A stretch of 13,583 nt of DNA from Baffinella frigidus (GCA_026770585.1 MU646818.1:37629-51211), one strand, 5' to 3'. Positions 1 to 6,361 are shown, numbered from the stretch's first letter. The notes: generated by a model from the letters alone, not told the origin. Translations and numbers: made by a program.

Positions 1-256
1 ACCCTGAACCCTAAACCCTAAACCCTGAACCCTGAACCCTACACCCTAAACCCTAAACCCTAAACCCTAAACCCTGAACCCTGAACCCTGAACCCTAAAC
101 CCTAAACCCTACACCCTGCACCCACATCCCACAACGCCCCAACCCCAAACCTCAAACCGCAGACCCCGCAACCCTCAACTGGGAGGGCGACGCTCATCAG
201 CAAACCCCAAACTCTGGGGGGTCTAACCCCCTAACCCCAACCCTCACCCCGCAACC
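1..256. repeat. Degenerate telomere-like C-strand tract
   Basis: Positions 1-120 are almost entirely CCCTAAA, CCCTGAA and CCCTACA heptamers. Positions 121-256 decay into C-rich CCCCAAAC/CCCTCA text. This matches the TTTAGGG-type telomere of plants and many algae read on the C strand, the direction expected at a left chromosome end. The substitutions (G or C in place of A) suggest subtelomeric or old telomeric DNA rather than a fresh terminus. Confidence 0.85.
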
Positions 257-480
257 AGATGGACGACACGCACCAGACCACACAGCGGGCTTCGAAGGGG
301 TTTTCGGGCACTCAGTGCCCGAGTTTCCGTTACCTTATCCTTAGTAACCCCCCTATGCCCCTACGGGCTGCCTACAGTAGGGTCCTCTCGCTTAGGGGTT
401 ATTCAAAATCCCCTCGAAGCCCGCTGTGTGGAGGGGCGGGGGTTGACAGGCGCGGGGGGGGGAGGCAGTCTCAACTTGCT
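257..480 (+). pseudogene. Exon-like unit copy 1, broken by foldback element A1
   Basis: An ATG at 259 follows a CAG and starts the codons M-D-D-T-H-Q. After Q the reading is interrupted at 278 by a 154-bp foldback and resumes at 432 with AGGGGCGGGGGTTG. The intact paralog at 551 reads straight through the same junction. Downstream, the GCGCGGGGG and GAGGC blocks still align with the 551 copy, but the frame is lost. This is therefore a decayed copy of the 551 unit. No function can be assigned. Confidence 0.6.
278..431. mobile_element. Foldback element family A, copy 1 (154 bp)
   Basis: Terminal inverted repeats of about 27 bp begin CCACACAGCGGGCTTCGA and end with its complement at 431, with two mismatches. 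Inside is a perfect hairpin at 305-321 and a CCTACAGTAGG core. A second copy lies at 3269-3429. It encodes no protein, so it is non-autonomous. Comparing with the uninterrupted paralog at 551 shows insertion between CACCAGA and AGGGGCGG with no net target duplication. Confidence 0.75.
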
Positions 481-550
481 TCACAGCAGGGTTTCGAGTC
501 TACGGTTTCGGGTTTCGGGTCTGGATGCTTTACAATAATTTTGTTCGCAG

Positions 551-673
551 ATGGATGACACGCACCAGAAGGGGCGGAGGTTGCTCAAGGGCGCGGGGGA
601 GGCTGTTTCGGGGTTTGTCGAGGGCACCTCCGAAGTGGTGCGCCCTTTTGCGTTGGAGCCATTTTGTGGTTGA
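551..673 (+). CDS. Exon-like ORF, MDDTHQ...GEAVSGFVEGTSEVV (40 aa)
   Basis: The ATG sits directly after a good 3' splice context (a T-rich stretch ending TTCGCAG at 550). The frame stays open for 40 residues to TGA at 671-673. The start is basic (KGRRLLKG), followed by a Gly/Ala/Val-rich amphipathic stretch, GEAVSGFVEGTSEVV. The last ~10 residues lie in a dispersed GGAGCCATTTTG repeat and may not be coding. At least five decayed relatives of the GEAV...TSEVV block follow between 1079 and 1710, so this is the best-preserved member of a local array. I do not recognise the family. It could be a first coding exon of a subtelomeric gene family or a repeat that happens to read open; an ATG right after a splice acceptor favours the former slightly. 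Confidence 0.4.
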   Translation: MDDTHQKGRRLLKGAGEAVSGFVEGTSEVVRPFALEPFCG

Positions 674-752
674 AATGGAGCTATCTGCAGTTTAGGGTTT
701 CGGGTTCCGCTCCCGAGCGGGTTGGGCACAACGTCAATTTTTCAAAGATTTT

Positions 753-818
753 TACCTGAAAATGGCTTACGCCAGGCCCGATTTGTACCTGAAAATGGCT
801 GACGCCAGGCCCGGATTC
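753..818. repeat. 33-bp tandem repeat, two units
   Basis: The unit begins TACCTGAAAATGGCT and contains ACGCCAGGCCCG. It occurs at 753-785 and 786-818 with few differences. Confidence 0.85.
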
Positions 819-957
819 CGGACCTGGACTTTGAAAATGTTCCGTACCCGCTCGATAGCGGATGGGTTGCGGTTTTGGGGGTGGGGGGTTTCGGTTAAGG
901 GTTGGCGTTGGAGCCATTTTGTTTTTGAAATGGAGCCATTTGCGGTGTAGTTTTTTT

Positions 958-1074
958 AGGGTGGAGGGTGGAGGGAGGAGGGTGGAGGGTGGAGGGTTGA
1001 AGGTTGAGGGTGGAGGGTGGAGGGTGGAGGGTGGAGGGTGGAGGGTGGAGGGTGGAGGGTTGAGGGTTGAGGGT
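958..1074. repeat. GGTGGAG-type minisatellite
   Basis: A run of GGTGGAG heptamers with GGTTGAG variants. It is strongly purine-skewed with regular G triplets, so G-quadruplex formation is possible. It may be a diverged telomere-type heptamer array (same period of 7). Confidence 0.85.
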
Positions 1075-1078
1075 TATG

Positions 1079-1139
1079 TTCAAGGGCGCGGGGGAGGCTT
1101 TCCCGGGGTTTGTCGCGGGCACCTCCGAAGTGGTGCGTG
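1079..1139 (+). pseudogene. Exon-like unit copy 2 (GEAFPGFVAGTSEVV)
   Basis: The text FKGAGEAFPGFVAGTSEVV aligns with the 551 ORF residue by residue with few changes. The block is flanked by a GGTGGAG/GGTTGAG minisatellite on the left and TTTAGGG repeats on the right, so it is a stranded unit rather than a working exon. Confidence 0.5.
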
Positions 1140-1142
1140 TTG

Positions 1143-1180
1143 TTTAGGGTTTAGGGTTTAGGGTTTAGGGTTTAGGGTTA
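1143..1180. repeat. Interstitial TTTAGGG tract (G-strand)
   Basis: About five near-perfect TTTAGGG units, inverted relative to the tract at 1-120. Confidence 0.9.
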
Positions 1181-1480
1181 GCTCAAAGACGAGGGGGAGG
1201 CTTTTTAAAAAAACAGTTTTTTCACAAGGTTTGGTTTGCAGAGGGCACCTCCGAAGTGGTGCGCCCTTTCGCGGTTTCGGGGTTGTTGGGTGTGGGGTCG
1301 AGGGAGGCTGTCTCGGGTGTTGTCCCGTGCACCTCCGAAGTGGTGCGTGCTGTTGCAGGATAGGGGGTTAGCGTTGTTTTGTGTCGGGTTTCGGGTTTCG
1401 GGTTTTGACGGTGCGTCCTTTGGAGCCATTTGTGGTTGACCCGTTGGAGCCTTTTGGGGTTGAATTGGAGCCATTCGTGG

Positions 1481-1539
1481 TTTAGGGTTTAGGGTTTAGG
1501 GTTTAGGGTTTATGGTTTAGGGTTTAGGGTTTAGGGTTA
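1481..1539. repeat. Interstitial TTTAGGG tract (G-strand)
   Basis: Eight units of TTTAGGG with one TTTATGG variant. It forms the start of the second ~360-bp unit. Confidence 0.9.
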
Positions 1540-1561
1540 GCTCAAGGACGCGGGAGAGGCT

Positions 1562-1602
1562 GTTTTTTTATAAAAATAAAAATCACAAGGTTTGGTTTGC
1601 AG
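1562..1602 (+). other. Possible 41-bp micro-intron inside an exon-like unit
   Basis: Between GAGGCT and a TCCGAAGTGGTG block, this copy has an AT-rich stretch starting GTTTTTTTAT and ending TTTGCAG. Copies at 602 and 1098 have an ordinary coding-like stretch in this place. The parallel insert at 1203-1241 lacks the leading GT but keeps the CAG end. The GT...AG limits and base composition suit a short intron; an ordinary AT-rich insertion is equally possible. Confidence 0.3.
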
Positions 1603-1863
1603 CACTTCCGAAGTGGTGCGCCCTTTCGCGGTTTCGGGGTTGTTGGGTTTGGGGTCGAGGGAGGCTGTCTTGGGGGTTGTCACGGGCACCTCCGAAGTGG
1701 TGCGTGCTGTTGCGTTGGAGCCATTTATGCTGAATTGGAGCCATTTGCGGTTTAGGGGTTGTTGGGTGTGGGGTTTGGGGTTGAGGGCTGAGGGTTGAGG
1801 GTTGAGGGTTCAAGGTTCAAGGGTTTGGAAGGTCTTTTTCAATCGAAACCATGGTTGGTTTCG

Positions 1864-2126
1864 ACCCTTAACCCTACACCCCAGACCCGTTGTGGCGGTC
1901 GCGTGTGACAAGCGCCTGAAGTGATCAAGAGATCACCCCCTCTCTCCGAAACATCAAACATTCAACCCTAAACCCTGAACCCTTAACCCTCAACCCCAAA
2001 CCCTAAACCCTAAACCCTGAACCCTAAACCCTAATCCCTAAACCCTAAACCCTAATCCCTAAACCCCAGAACCTAAAATCTCAACCCCAAACCCTAATCC
2101 CTAACCCCCAAACCCTAACCCTAAGC
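1864..2126. repeat. Degenerate CCCTAAA tract with exon-like fragment
   Basis: C-strand telomere-like repeats (CCCTAAA, CCCTAATCCC, CCCCAAACC) resume here. They are opposite to the tracts at 1143 and 1481. At about 1890-1950 a diverged relative of the 2127-2899 unit (GTGATCAAGAGATCAC, then CCCTCTCTC) interrupts them. Confidence 0.75.
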
Positions 2127-2809
2127 CTGTTGTGACGCAGACGTCAGATCAAGGGCACGACCGACCTTATCGGCAATGTCACCCTCTCTCTCTCAAACCC
2201 CTGACCTAAACCCTAGACCCTACACCCTACGCCTGTTTGGATTCAATTTGAATTGATTTGAATCAAACGCAGGCGCCGGACGTGATCAAGGGCACGACCG
2301 ACCTTGCCGGCAACGACACCCTCTCTCTCTCAAACCCTAATCCCTCAACCCCACACCCTAATCCCTAACCCCCAAACCCTAACCCTAAGCCTGTTGTGAA
2401 GCAGACGCTAGATCAAGGGCACGACCGACCTTATTCTAAACCCTCAACCCTCAACCCCTAAACCCTAAACCACTAAAATCCATACCCTAAACCCCAAACC
2501 CTAAATAGTCGGCAACGTCACCCTCTCTCTCTCAAACCCAAGACCCTAAACCCTAAACCCTAAACCCTACACCCTACACCCTACACCCTGCGCTTGTTTT
2601 AATTTAATTTGAATCAAATCTTTTGAATTGATTTGAATCAAACGCAGGCGCCGGACGTGATCAAGGGCACAACCTTGTCGGCAACGTTACCCTCTCTCTC
2701 TCTCTCAAACCCTAAACTCTACACCCTAAGCTTGTTTTAATTTAATTTGAATCACATAGTTTGAATTGATTTGAATCAAATCTTTTGAATTGATTTGAAT
2801 CAAACGCAG
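2127..2809 (+). pseudogene. Four decayed copies of the APDVIKGTTDLVGN unit (family Q)
   Basis: Each copy runs from a GCAG through GATCAAGGGCAC and GACCTT to CGGCAA, then a CCCTCTCTCTC tail: roughly 2134-2195, 2270-2330, 2400-2537 (split) and 2645-2706. Three units are separated by telomere-like repeats. The upstream stretches at 2232, 2590 and 2725 contain TTTGAATTGATTTGAATCAAA, partly self-complementary with GCCTGTTTGGATTCAA. The copy at 2645 has lost 4 nt compared with the one at 2810, so its frame is broken. Family unknown. Confidence 0.55.
2434..2507. repeat. Telomere-like tract inserted inside a family Q copy
   Basis: GACCTTA before and GTCGGCAACGTC after are contiguous in the sister copies (GACCTTATCGGCAATGTC at 2160). 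Here about 74 bp of CCCTAAA/CCCTCAA text separates them. Confidence 0.75.
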
Positions 2810-2899
2810 GCGCCGGATGTGATCAAGGGCACCACCGACCTTGTCGGCAACGTCGTCGGCGGCGCTGGTACCAAAATAGCAATCGTAGAGTCACGCTAG
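2810..2899 (+). CDS. Exon-like ORF APDVIKGTTDLVGNVVGGAG (best family Q copy)
   Basis: After an AT-rich, T-containing leader ending AAACGCAG at 2809, the frame reads A-P-D-V-I-K-G-T-T-D-L-V-G-N-V-V-G-G-A-G-T-K-I-A and closes at TAG 2897-2899. Amphipathic Gly/Val/Asp/Lys text resembles the style of the 551, 4937 and 7306 pieces. No initiator Met exists, so it can only be an internal or terminal exon. Where the exon ends is unclear; AACGTC and GCTGGTACC both offer GT donors. Function unrecognised. Confidence 0.4.
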   Translation, partial: APDVIKGTTDLVGNVVGGAGTKIAIVESR

Positions 2900-2912
2900 T
2901 AACGTATAGCTA

Positions 2913-2962
2913 GTCCTAGAGCCCTACGGTAGGGCGTATGCGCCTTTTCGCCACTTGAGGGA
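2913..2962 (-). mobile_element. Family D foldback, truncated (one end)
   Basis: It holds GCCCTACGGTAGGGCG and ends TCGCCACTTGAGGGA followed by TA, as full D copies do. The other half is missing. Confidence 0.75.
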
Positions 2963-3015
2963 TATGAGGTTGTGAGTCCCACGCAACCGTACATGACTCT
3001 ACTATTACTAGTATT

Positions 3016-3144
3016 ACACTGCCAGGGCGGAGTTTTTGTGAGGCTGAAAATCGATTTTCAACTACACAGATTGTGTACCTCGTTTCTCAAGTTGACAGAT
3101 TTGTGGGGGTGTTAACTTTTGCTGAATCTCCCGAGTCGCAGTGT
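3016..3144. mobile_element. Family J foldback, copy 1
   Basis: Ends are ACACTGCCAGGGCGGAG and the imperfect complement CCCGAGTCGCAGTGT. The segment AAGTTGACAGATTTGTGGGG near the right arm recurs in copy 2 at about 4112. The surrounding DNA at 2890-3240 is studded with ACTAGTAAT motifs; one forms a perfect 16-bp palindrome at 3153-3168. Confidence 0.55.
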
Positions 3145-3268
3145 ATTACTCTATATTACTAGTAATATCAGAGCCATACTAGGAAAAGGAGAGTATCTAA
3201 CTAGTAACATAAGAGTATCATACTAGTAATAGTAGAGCATTTGTGATGTAATCCTACCCCACTCCATA

Positions 3269-3429
3269 CCACACAGCGGGCTACGAAGGGATTTTCGGCC
3301 CACATCGGGCCGACTTGCGGTTGACTTATCCGTGGGAACCATCCTATGTCCCTACGGGTTGCCTACCGTTGGGACGTAGGTCTTATCGCTTAAGCGTTGT
3401 TCGAAATCCCTTCGAAGTCCGCTGTGTGG
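3269..3429. mobile_element. Foldback element family A, copy 2 (161 bp)
   Basis: The same ends as copy 1 (CCACACAGCGGGCTACGA...TCGAAGTCCGCTGTGTGG). The 17-nt hairpin at 3296-3312 has a different sequence from copy 1 but still folds. The centre reads CCCTACGGGTTGCCTACCG. The terminal stem has one G:T and one A:A mismatch in its first 20 bp. Confidence 0.75.
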
Positions 3430-3456
3430 CTAGCACATAAAGTTATGAGTCCCACG

Positions 3457-3552
3457 CAACGCGGTTGACTGAAGCGGGCACGTTTTGTACCAGAACGATC
3501 ACCAATCCGGGCAAAGTTGGCACCAGGAAACGCTCGGATTAGTCAATCGTTG
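3457..3552. repeat. Weak foldback
   Basis: CAACGCGGTTGACT at the left pairs imperfectly with AGTCAATCGTTG at the right. Just before it, TTATGAGTCCCACGCAAC repeats a string found at 2970-2990. Confidence 0.4.
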
Positions 3553-3611
3553 CTAGTAGAGCATTTATGTAGAGTCCCGCGCCACTCCCGTAGACCAATT
3601 TTATCCATAAT

Positions 3612-3739
3612 GGAAACACTTATAACTTATAAACTGGATTCAATGAAATTCACTGCGCATAACGATCTTTACTAGTAATATTAAAGCAAACGTGCAATAA
3701 TTTTGATTGAAATCCGGTTGATAAATTAGAAGTGTTTCC
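3612..3739. mobile_element. AT-rich foldback element (family I, 128 bp)
   Basis: The left arm starts GGAAACACTTATAACTTAT; the right arm ends AATTAGAAGTGTTTCC. The pairing extends about 33 bp with scattered mismatches (including GGATTCAAT with ATTGAAATCC). No ORF inside and no clear target duplication. Confidence 0.65.
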
Positions 3740-3761
3740 GTATGAAATCCTCGCGCTTACT

Positions 3762-3795
3762 GGTAGCAACCGGAGGAGCTCCTCCGGTTGCTACC
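3762..3795. repeat. Perfect 34-bp palindrome with no spacer
   Basis: Two 17-bp arms, GGTAGCAACCGGAGGAG and its exact complement, meet at GAGCTC without a loop. A second 12-bp palindrome, CCTCTGCAGAGG, follows at 3794-3805. Such palindromes can extrude as cruciforms. Confidence 0.95.
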
Positions 3796-3997
3796 TCTGC
3801 AGAGGTCCTCCAAGTCATTCTCGACCGCCTGGTCTCGTCCTTGTCTTGGTACAAACCCTGCACAGGTTAGTCAACAGAGGTCGGCGGCGCAGGAGTCATA
3901 CGAGGAACCGGAGAGCATTTGTGTAATCGACTTTTTCGTGGAGATCCTGATAGAAGCGCGGGAATCTCCCAGAATCCGCAGGGGGGTTCCGTGAGTG

Positions 3998-4167
3998 CAC
4001 TGCTAGCCAGAAGATTTTGTATTAGTCAACTTTGTAAAAAACGGGAGAGAGGTGTAGTAAAATGGACGCCTCAAAAGTGCGACGTCGCGGATTTGAGGCA
4101 CCTTGTTTTCAAAGTTGACAGATTTGTGGGGGGGGTTGACTTTGGCGAAATCTCCTGGCTAGCAGTG
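3998..4167. mobile_element. Family J foldback, copy 2 (170 bp)
   Basis: Ends are CACTGCTAGCCAG and CTGGCTAGCAGTG, a perfect 13-bp match, with further pairing through GTCAACTTTG / CAAAGTTGAC. The middle holds a second stem (GCCTCAAA at 4068, TTTGAGGC at 4092) around GCGACGTCGC. The right half is homologous to copy 1 at 3083-3144. Confidence 0.7.
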
Positions 4168-4199
4168 TAGTAATCCCCCTTTGGCTGCCTCGCTGCTGT

Positions 4200-4328
4200 G
4201 CGCATCTAGGCTGTAAGGGCGCCTTGGCTGTCAGGTGATGAGCCTATCTACCCACTAACGAGACCCACCAGAGGTTTCGAGCAGGGTTTGAATATCGTCT
4301 AATGAGAGGTTTCAACCAGGGTTTTGAG
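4200..4328 (+). repeat. Dispersed repeat L, copy 1
   Basis: The segment with ATCTAGGCTGTAAG, GATGAGCCTATCTACCCAC and GGTTTCGAGCAGGGTTTGA. Copy 2 lies at 4406-4560 on the same strand, copy 3 inverted at 5034-5098. Confidence 0.8.
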
Positions 4329-4405
4329 TGCCGGCTGGTGAAAGGTTTCGCGCTGGGGAGGCGCAGTAATCATACTAGAAACCGTAGAGAATTTGTGAAG
4401 GTGTG

Positions 4406-4560
4406 GGTATCTAGGCTGTAAGAGTAACTAGACTGTCAGGTTATGAGCCTTATGGGCCTATCTACCCACCAACGAGCGTTTCCCTCACGATCGTCGACTC
4501 ACCTGAGGTTTCGAGCAGGGTTTGAGTATCGTCTGATGAGAGGTTTCAACAAGTGGGGTT
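4406..4560 (+). repeat. Dispersed repeat L, copy 2
   Basis: Aligns with 4200-4328, with an extra stretch (CGTTTCCCTCACGATCGTCG) before the GTTTCGAGCAGGG block. Downstream, variants of GGTTTCGACCAGGG continue to 4620, giving a degenerate ~40-bp periodic region. Confidence 0.75.
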
Positions 4561-4634
4561 GAGTGCCGGGTAATAACAGGGTTCGACCAGGGGTTTGAGT
4601 GCTGGATAATGAGAGAGTTCGCGCAGGGCAGGCG

Positions 4635-4925
4635 GTAGGAGGTGGAGTGAGAATCCATCCGGAAAATGCTCGTACGAGCGGCCGACACGGGGTACAGTAA
4701 GTGGCACACAATGCGTCGAGCATGTGCGGCACTGACACTGATTGTTTGGCAATGAATTATCAATCTCATCCGGTCGAGTATTTGAGTCAAATACGATTTC
4801 GGGGATCTCCGATTCGATTTGCAACGAAAATTACTACACGGACGTGACTGAAAACGTCCGGTGTGTAGTAATTTTCGTTGCCAGGGTCGTATTTGAGTCA
4901 AACACTCGCCGCGATTAAATCTCTC
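4635..4925 (-). mobile_element. SINE-like element G1 with nested foldback F
   Basis: The minus strand carries the same ~130-bp body as copies at 6215 and 9967 (TTGCCAAACAA, GCACATGCTCGACGCATTGTG, CCCCGTGTCGGCCGCTC, TTTTCCGGATGGATTCT, ending CTCCTAC). The unit is flanked by 17-bp direct repeats, TTCGCGCAGGG(C/G)AGGCG, at 4618-4634 and 4926-4942. Its 5' end (minus-strand GAGAGATT) is separated from the body by foldback F. No coding capacity or recognised Pol III box; called SINE-like from length, non-palindromic body and long target duplications. Confidence 0.7.
4776..4911. mobile_element. Foldback F, inserted in G1
   Basis: Outer arms: CGAGTATTTGAGTCAAATACG at the left and GTATTTGAGTCAAACACTCG at the right. 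Inner arms: GCAACGAAAATTACTACAC at 4821 and its complement ending 4881, a perfect 19-bp match. The inner arm is almost the same as that of element E at 11990, although the outer arms are unrelated. Confidence 0.65.
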
Positions 4926-4934
4926 TTCGCGCAG

Positions 4935-4997
4935 GGGAGGCGTTGTCCAAGATCACCGGTCACGCGGGCTTCGAGGGCGCTAGCAAGGGCTTCTCAG
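4935..4997 (+). CDS. Exon-like segment EALSKITGHAGFEGASKGFS
   Basis: A CAG acceptor at 4932-4934 precedes GG|GAG GCG TTG TCC AAG..., which reads E-A-L-S-K-I-T-G-H-A-G-F-E-G-A-S-K-G-F-S and then G|GT, a possible donor at 4998. The part AGEALS resembles GAGEAVS in the 551 ORF. The exon would start with two nucleotides of a split codon and end with one, so it could join the 7306 exon (which starts with two) to give a glycine codon in frame. The 17-bp target duplication of G1 covers its 5' edge. A partial copy (FEGATKGFS) follows at 5099. Family unknown. Confidence 0.45.
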
Positions 4998-5033
4998 GTC
5001 CAGACCCGTTGACCAAGTTCACCGGCCGGTGGT

Positions 5034-5098
5034 TCAAACCCTGCTCGAAACCTCTGGTGGGTCTCGTTAGTGGGTAGATAGGCTCATCACCTGACAGC
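5034..5098 (-). repeat. Dispersed repeat L, copy 3 (inverted)
   Basis: Near-exact reverse complement of about 4220-4290 (for example CGTTAGTGGGTAGATAGGC and TCATCACCTGACAGCC). It lies between two copies of the exon-like FEGA.KGFSGPDP text, so it was probably carried by or inserted into a small duplication. Confidence 0.8.
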
Positions 5099-5137
5099 CT
5101 TCGAGGGCGCAACCAAGGGCTTCTCAGGTCCAGACCC
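5099..5137 (+). pseudogene. Second partial copy of the 4935 exon-like unit
   Basis: TTCGAGGGCGCAACCAAGG then CTTCTCAGGTCCAGACCCC repeats 4970-5008 with few changes; it reads F-E-G-A-T-K-G-F-S-G-P-D-P. The upstream half is replaced by repeat L. Confidence 0.55.
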
Positions 5138-5143
5138 CAACCT

Positions 5144-5264
5144 TTTTTCAGGTCCTTTAGGTTTTTTTAACTCTTTTAACTCCCACCATAGGCGGACACC
5201 GGAACTTATCTTGCAGAAAGGCCATGCTTCGTTTCGGATCACATCAGGCCCCCCGGTGCAGATC
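5144..5264 (-). repeat. Dispersed repeat N, copy 1 (minus strand)
   Basis: The complement of this segment aligns with 6775-6885. On the minus strand both copies read GG.DV.R.EAWPF...SSGVRL.WELKE, and the only clear length difference is 9 nt, keeping frame. This could be a fragment of a coding element; no motif identifies it. Confidence 0.6.
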
Positions 5265-5445
5265 TTCTTCCCCGATTGACTTTACAAGTGATTTTACCGC
5301 GGCCGAACATTCTCTGTTCGAACCGATTGACTTTCGATTGCGGGTTTTACGTTTCTCGGGCACTTGTACGAGATGTCGCCCGAAATCGGGCAGCCTGCGG
5401 CACAAAAAGCCAGATAAAAACACTTGTAAAGTCAATCGGGAAGAA
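5265..5445. mobile_element. Foldback H (181 bp)
   Basis: Left arm TTCTTCCCCGATTGACTTT... (5265-5290) and right arm ...AAAGTCAATCGGGAAGAA (5421-5445) are complementary except for one extra C. The interior contains the stem GCCCGAAATCGGGC and a second GATTGACTTTCGATTG string. Confidence 0.7.
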
Positions 5446-5503
5446 ATGGTTTCTTCCCGAGTTGGCAGCTGTAGAACCGCTCCCAACTCGGGAAGAAACC
5501 ATT
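5445..5503. repeat. Perfect 21-bp hairpin, 17-nt loop
   Basis: AATGGTTTCTTCCCGAGTTGG at 5445-5465 has an exact complement at 5483-5503. It abuts the right end of foldback H and shares the TTCTTCCC motif with it. Confidence 0.9.
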
Positions 5504-5590
5504 ATTCTTCGTGATTTCCCTCAAAAAAACGTCTCGAGAGAGGCCCCCCCACCTTTTGAAAAGTGATCAACTCACTGCTACTCAGGTCCG

Positions 5591-5628
5591 AACCCCAAAC
5601 CCTAAACTCTAAACCCTAAACCCCAACC
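5591..5628. repeat. Short interstitial CCCTAAA tract
   Basis: Degenerate CCCCAAACCCTAAACTC and AACCCTAAACCCCAACC, C-strand orientation. Confidence 0.8.
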
Positions 5629-5677
5629 TCCCCGAGTCTCGCGCGTGTCCGGACGAGGCTAGAGATGGGACTACTTG

Positions 5678-5727
5678 AAGTGGGGTTGTTGAATTTGTAC
5701 CAAAGTGGGGTTGTTGAATTTGTACCA
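5678..5727. repeat. 25-bp tandem repeat, two identical units
   Basis: AAGTGGGGTTGTTGAATTTG plus TACCA at 5678-5702 is repeated exactly at 5703-5727. Confidence 0.95.
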
Positions 5728-5742
5728 GGCATGGGCGGGTAT

Positions 5743-5780
5743 GGTCACGTAGCTGCGGCATATCCCGCAGCTACGTGACC
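5743..5780. repeat. Perfect 16-bp hairpin, 6-nt loop
   Basis: GGTCACGTAGCTGCGG at 5743-5758 pairs exactly with CCGCAGCTACGTGACC at 5765-5780. No T run follows, so it does not look like a bacterial-type terminator. Confidence 0.95.
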
Positions 5781-6009
5781 AAAACTGGATATTCGTGTGA
5801 ATATTACTACACACCGTCCCACATGTAAAGGACCCCGGTTTTAAAATACTCCCTTTTCTGGCCTAGAGTGGCGGGTGCAGGTTTGATGGTGTAAAAAAAC
5901 TAAAACGGTTTTAGAGGTGGGCTAGCGCATCCCACGTCTCTCTTCGTTCACTCTTCAATCCCCGATAGGTGCGACTCTTGTCGACGTTCGTTCAGGCTTT
6001 GATGCGAAA

Positions 6010-6213
6010 ACCGCTCAATCAAACCGCTCAATCTGTGATGGAGCGGGTTTCTCATCAAAAAGAACAAAACGATGCCACACCACACGGTGGACCACGAGGG
6101 TTTTGTTGGGGCTGGATTTTAGGGTGCAACGTGACCAATTTGCATTACAGAAGCCGTGACTTTATCCGGACAAGTTGACTTTTGATGAAAGGTGCGTAGT
6201 CCACCGTGTGAAT
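6010..6213. repeat. Repeat V copy 1, with inverted ends
   Basis: CACACGGTGGACCACG near 6080 is complementary to CGTAGTCCACCGTGTG ending at 6210. The left part (6010-6095) reappears inverted at 6905-6990. The SINE-like copy G2 inserted at its right edge. Upstream, 5781-6009 shows no gene; an ATTACTACACACC string at 5800 resembles the inner arm of E and F. Confidence 0.55.
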
Positions 6214-6214
6214 A

Positions 6215-6348
6215 GAGAGAGATTGATAATTTATTGCCAAACAACCAGCGTCAGCGCCGCACATGCTCGACGCATTGTGCCACTTGCTGTACCCCGTGTC
6301 GGCCGCTCACACGAGCATTTTCCGGATGGATTCTAACTCCACCTCCTA
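6215..6348 (+). mobile_element. SINE-like element G2 (134 bp)
   Basis: The body runs from GAGAGAGATTGATAATTT to CACCTCCTAC. It is flanked by an exact 13-bp direct repeat CACCGTGTGAATA at 6202-6214 and 6349-6361, a target site duplication of the length made by LINE-type retrotransposition. G1 and G3 share the same body and ends with unrelated flanks. No poly-A tail or A/B box was found. Confidence 0.8.
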
Positions 6349-6361
6349 CACCGTGTGAATA

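Larger units (their letters stand above)
1181..1830. repeat. ~360-bp tandem duplication carrying exon-like units 3-6
   Basis: GCTCAAAGAC at 1181 and GCTCAAGGAC at 1540 start two homologous units 359 bp apart. Each holds TTTAGGG repeats upstream, a GAGGC block, an AT-rich insert ending TTTGGTTTGCAG, a TCCGAAGTGGTGCGCCC block, then a second GGGAGGCTGTC...TCCGAAGTGGTGCGTG block. The GGAGCCATTTTG-type text recurs after each unit. The array thus holds four more copies of the GEAVSG..TSEVV motif in two dimers. Confidence 0.7.

Noticed and set aside
908-925. GGAGCCATTTTG resembles part of the dinoflagellate spliced leader.
   Set aside because: Only about ten bases (AGCCATTTTG) agree and the rest of the leader is absent. 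The string belongs to a local repeat, so it cannot fix the lineage.
895-1122. Pro/Ser/Thr-rich minus-strand ORF (STLHPPPSTLN).
   Set aside because: It is a translation of the GGTGGAG minisatellite; low-complexity frames of this kind are expected by chance.
2127-2899. Regularly spaced repeats reminiscent of a CRISPR array.
   Set aside because: Unit spacing is irregular, the spacers are telomere-like, and the setting is eukaryotic.
4485-4901. 138-codon minus-strand frame.
   Set aside because: It spans repeat L, G1 and foldback F. The G body reads differently in the other copies and no motif is visible.
5036-5050. GGTTCAAACCC looks like a Pol III B box or a tRNA T-arm.
   Set aside because: No A box or acceptor stem lies at the proper distance, and the other copies of repeat L do not keep it.
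5743-5780. Stem-loop as an intrinsic terminator.
   Set aside because: No T run follows, and the setting is eukaryotic.
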